Assembly (NCBI GenBank): GCA_002319925.1
Contig: DCFP01000186.1
Coordinates: forward strand, 406 to 15,400
Source: Holophagaceae bacterium UBA1801
GTDB lineage: Bacteria; Acidobacteriota; Holophagae; Holophagales; Holophagaceae
Reading direction: 5' to 3'
DNA length: 14,995 bases
The position numbers were made by a program, and so were the translations under genes. Below the pieces are notes generated by a model. The model was not told where the DNA came from. It did not search any database and was given only the letters and a program-made list of their open reading frames with translations. Positions 13,801-14,995 of this stretch are shown here, piece after piece; position 1 is the stretch's first letter, and every line of letters begins with the position of its first letter.

Positions 13801-14995
13801 CCCCATCACGACATCTACTCCATCGAGGAACTGGCCCAGCTCATCTACGATTTGCGCTGCGCGAATCCCTCGGCGCGCATTTCAGTGAAGCTGGTATCCG
13901 AGGCGGGCGTGGGCACCGTAGCCGCGGGCGTGGCCAAGGCGGGCGCAGACGAAGTGTTGGTGAGCGGCTTCGACGGCGGCACCGGCGCGAGCCCCTTGTC
14001 CTCCATGAAGCATGCCGGACTTCCCTGGGAGCTGGGACTCGCGGAAGCTCAGCAGACCTTGGTGCTCAACGGGCTCCGGGGTCGCGTCACGGTGCAGACC
14101 GATGGCCAGCTCCGGACGGGCAGGGACGTAGTGATCGCAGCGCTGCTGGGCGCGGAACGCTTCGGCTTCGGCGCGGGCATCCTGGTTTCCCTGGGCTGCA
14201 TCCTCCTGCGCAAGTGCCACGAGGGCAACTGCACCGCGGGCATCGCCACTCAACGGGAAGAGCTACGGCGCCAGTTCGCAGGCAAGCCTGAATTCGTGGA
14301 GCGTTACATGAGATTCGTGGCCGAGGATGTGCGCGAATGGATGGCACGTCTGGGGTTCCGGCAGTTCGAGGAAATGGTCGGCCGCGTGAATTACTTGAGG
14401 CAGCGCGAGGCTGTTCCCCATTGGAAAGCCCAGGGGCTGGATCTCTCCGCGCTGCTGGCCGAACCCGTGGGCCAGGATCTCCACTGCGTGCGCGCAGGCT
14501 CGCACACGGGTCTCTCCGATCATCCCGACTGGGCCATCCTGGATCGCTTGAAGCAGTCCATTCTCGCGGCGAAACCCGCGCGGATCGAGATGGGCATCCG
14601 CAATGTGCACCGTGCCGTCGGCACCATTCTCAGCCACCGCATCACCCGTTTGCACGGGGGCAGGGGTCTCCCTGACGGCACGCTGGAACTGCATTTCCGG
14701 GGTTCCGCGGGCCAGAGTTTCGGCGCCTTCCTGACCCACGGTGTGACCATGGTGCTGGAGGGCGAGGCCAACGATCACCTTGGCAAGGGTCTCTCCGGAG
14801 GCCGGATCGTCGTGAAGGTGCCGGAGGGATCGGCGTTCAAGCCCGATGAGAACTGGATCGCGGGGAACAGTCTTCTCTACGGCGCCACGGCGGGAGAGGT
14901 CTTCCTCAACGGCCTCGCGGGGGAGCGTTTCGCCGTGCGGAACAGCGGCGCCACCGCCGTGGTCGAGGGAGTCGGCGACCACGGCTGCGAGTACA
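10828..14995 (+). CDS. gltB: Glutamate synthase (NADPH-type) large subunit GltB, 3' end missing
   Basis: Large subunit of glutamate synthase, which transfers the amide of glutamine to 2-oxoglutarate to make two glutamates; it is central to ammonia assimilation with glutamine synthetase. The frame is open from ATG 10828 to the window end, about 1,389 codons, roughly 100 short of the usual ~1,500. The class II amidotransferase domain needs an N-terminal Cys; here that is C18 (HDACGIG), so a 17-residue propeptide must be removed. HQRYSTNTFPSW and AHNGEINTLRGN continue this domain. The FMN synthase domain starts near residue 861 (TGAMSHGSLS) and includes GEGGEDPARY, KPGEGGQLPG and SGFDGGTGASP. 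The [3Fe-4S] cysteines are C1124, C1130 and C1135 (C-x5-C-x4-C). The start of the GXGXG domain (about 1290 on) is present. gltD usually follows, beyond the window. No obvious promoter was identified in the 10693-10813 leader. Confidence 0.96.
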   Translation, partial: MQSQPVGLYDPRHEHDACGIGAVVRVSGRKDHSILDMAKDVLMNMQHRGAMGGDECTGDGAGILFQIPDEFFAAEAKRLGFVLPPAGHYGVAMLFLPREKAAAEAGEACFEEACCRFGLRIIGWRDVPTRNRSLGALARKSEPRMCQAFVDGGGESGDELERRLYLIRKRAERWAQEAGDFMLEFYVTSCSTRTVVYKGMFVAPQLFDYFPDLAEPTVASSLAVVHQRYSTNTFPSWKLAQPFRMVAHNGEINTLRGNINLMRAVEASLACPEFGPDMQSLLPIVQPGGSDSAAFDNALELLVQAGRSLPHGMMMMIPEAFPKNRQIGEDLRGFYEYHGALMEPWDGPAAMIFTDGVVVGGTLDRSGLRPCRYVITTDGLLVMASEAGVIPFEPERIRMKGKLGPGRMILADTAQGRILHDYEIKSRIARQKPYRRWLEQNRITLRGLLGPSAAARHDEGTIAPRLRAFGYTQEDLDRIVAPMALNGQEPVGSMGTDTPLAVLSERPKLLFDYFKQMFAQVTNPPLDSQWEGLVMSLLTFAGRHHNILEESPEHCRMLELRHPILSNEDMAQLQSLKRPDFKVVTLDTTYALDPVEPGKALAAAVAGLLAEADRAILKDDASMLILSDRREGPDRVPIPCLMAVSALHEHLLVKGLLGAAGFVVESGEPREVAHIGLLCGFGASGVNPYLALESISYMVHQGQLQTCLELEALHDNYILALKKGLLKIMSKMGISTLPSYRGAQLFQAVGLSREVVETYFPGIASPIGGAGLDVIARETLLRNQDAHGVREQGGLELDYGGEYAWRVNGERHLWSPESITLLQRAVREDDPELYRRFAAIINDHGTTLRSLLELIPGDPVPLDEVEPVESIVRRFCTGAMSHGSLSREVHETIAIAMNRLGAASNTGEGGEDPARYQPQADGEDRNCAIKQVASARFGVTIEYLSNAKEIQIKMAQGAKPGEGGQLPGAKVTPEIARLRHSTPGVTLISPPPHHDIYSIEELAQLIYDLRCANPSARISVKLVSEAGVGTVAAGVAKAGADEVLVSGFDGGTGASPLSSMKHAGLPWELGLAEAQQTLVLNGLRGRVTVQTDGQLRTGRDVVIAALLGAERFGFGAGILVSLGCILLRKCHEGNCTAGIATQREELRRQFAGKPEFVERYMRFVAEDVREWMARLGFRQFEEMVGRVNYLRQREAVPHWKAQGLDLSALLAEPVGQDLHCVRAGSHTGLSDHPDWAILDRLKQSILAAKPARIEMGIRNVHRAVGTILSHRITRLHGGRGLPDGTLELHFRGSAGQSFGAFLTHGVTMVLEGEANDHLGKGLSGGRIVVKVPEGSAFKPDENWIAGNSLLYGATAGEVFLNGLAGERFAVRNSGATAVVEGVGDHGCEY

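Noticed and set aside
11749..13809. 686-codon open frame on the minus strand opposite gltB
   Set aside because: The plus strand encodes an unmistakable GltB with all family motifs across this interval. The antisense frame is open because of G+C-rich codon bias and gives a low-complexity His/Gly/Asp-rich product with no recognisable domain.
1..14995. CRISPR arrays, tRNA or rRNA genes, insertion sequences, integrases, toxin-antitoxin or phage-defence genes
   Set aside because: I looked for regularly spaced repeats, terminal inverted repeats, transposase or integrase motifs and tRNA-like folds in the gaps and found none. All gaps are under 300 bp.

Overview
This is a G+C-rich (roughly 60% or more by eye) bacterial chromosomal segment carrying ordinary housekeeping and envelope genes. 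I see no mobile element, CRISPR array, tRNA or rRNA. The organism looks Gram-negative: it has a Pqi/MCE intermembrane lipid-transport operon with an outer-membrane-type lipoprotein, plus a secreted multidomain M6 metalloprotease. The mix (LivF, TrkA-type K+ channel, M6 protease, SixA, split PqiA, GltB) reminds me of Acidobacteriota of the Holophaga/Geothrix type. That is an impression, not the result of a search.

Layout. (1) 1-602 (+): 3' part of livF, the branched-chain amino-acid ABC transporter ATPase, closed by a strong intrinsic terminator (620-663). (2) 687-1790 (+): a two-TM potassium channel fused to RCK/TrkA domains, with an unusual selectivity filter and an apparently leaderless start. 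It converges on (3) 1902-4691 (-): a secreted M6-family zinc protease with Fn3-like, beta-sandwich, Ig-like and PPC domains. The two 3' ends share a 17-bp hairpin terminator. (4) 4929-6473 (-): a DEAD-box RNA helicase whose motif II reads DECD and which has a basic, disordered tail. It is divergent from (5) 6636-7112 (+): sixA, a phosphohistidine phosphatase, also apparently leaderless. (6) 7119-10544 (-): a four-gene operon pqiA(first half)-pqiA(second half)-pqiB-pqiC, in which every junction is a 4-base ATGA overlap. (7) 10828-14995 (+): gltB, the glutamate synthase large subunit, cut by the window end about 100 residues short of its normal C-terminus.

How the parts relate. The pqi genes form one machine: two PqiA membrane halves, the periplasm-spanning MCE protein PqiB and the lipoprotein PqiC, which together should move lipid between inner and outer membranes. 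The other genes are single-gene units with unrelated jobs. The most noteworthy observations are regulatory and local: two genes (K+ channel and sixA) share the same cgcTA[C/G]ACT-N6-ATG start architecture with no Shine-Dalgarno; the protease promoter has tandem 10-bp direct repeats just upstream; and three proteins depart from family consensus or architecture (TVGFRE filter, DECD box, split PqiA). I found no convincing undescribed multi-gene system here.
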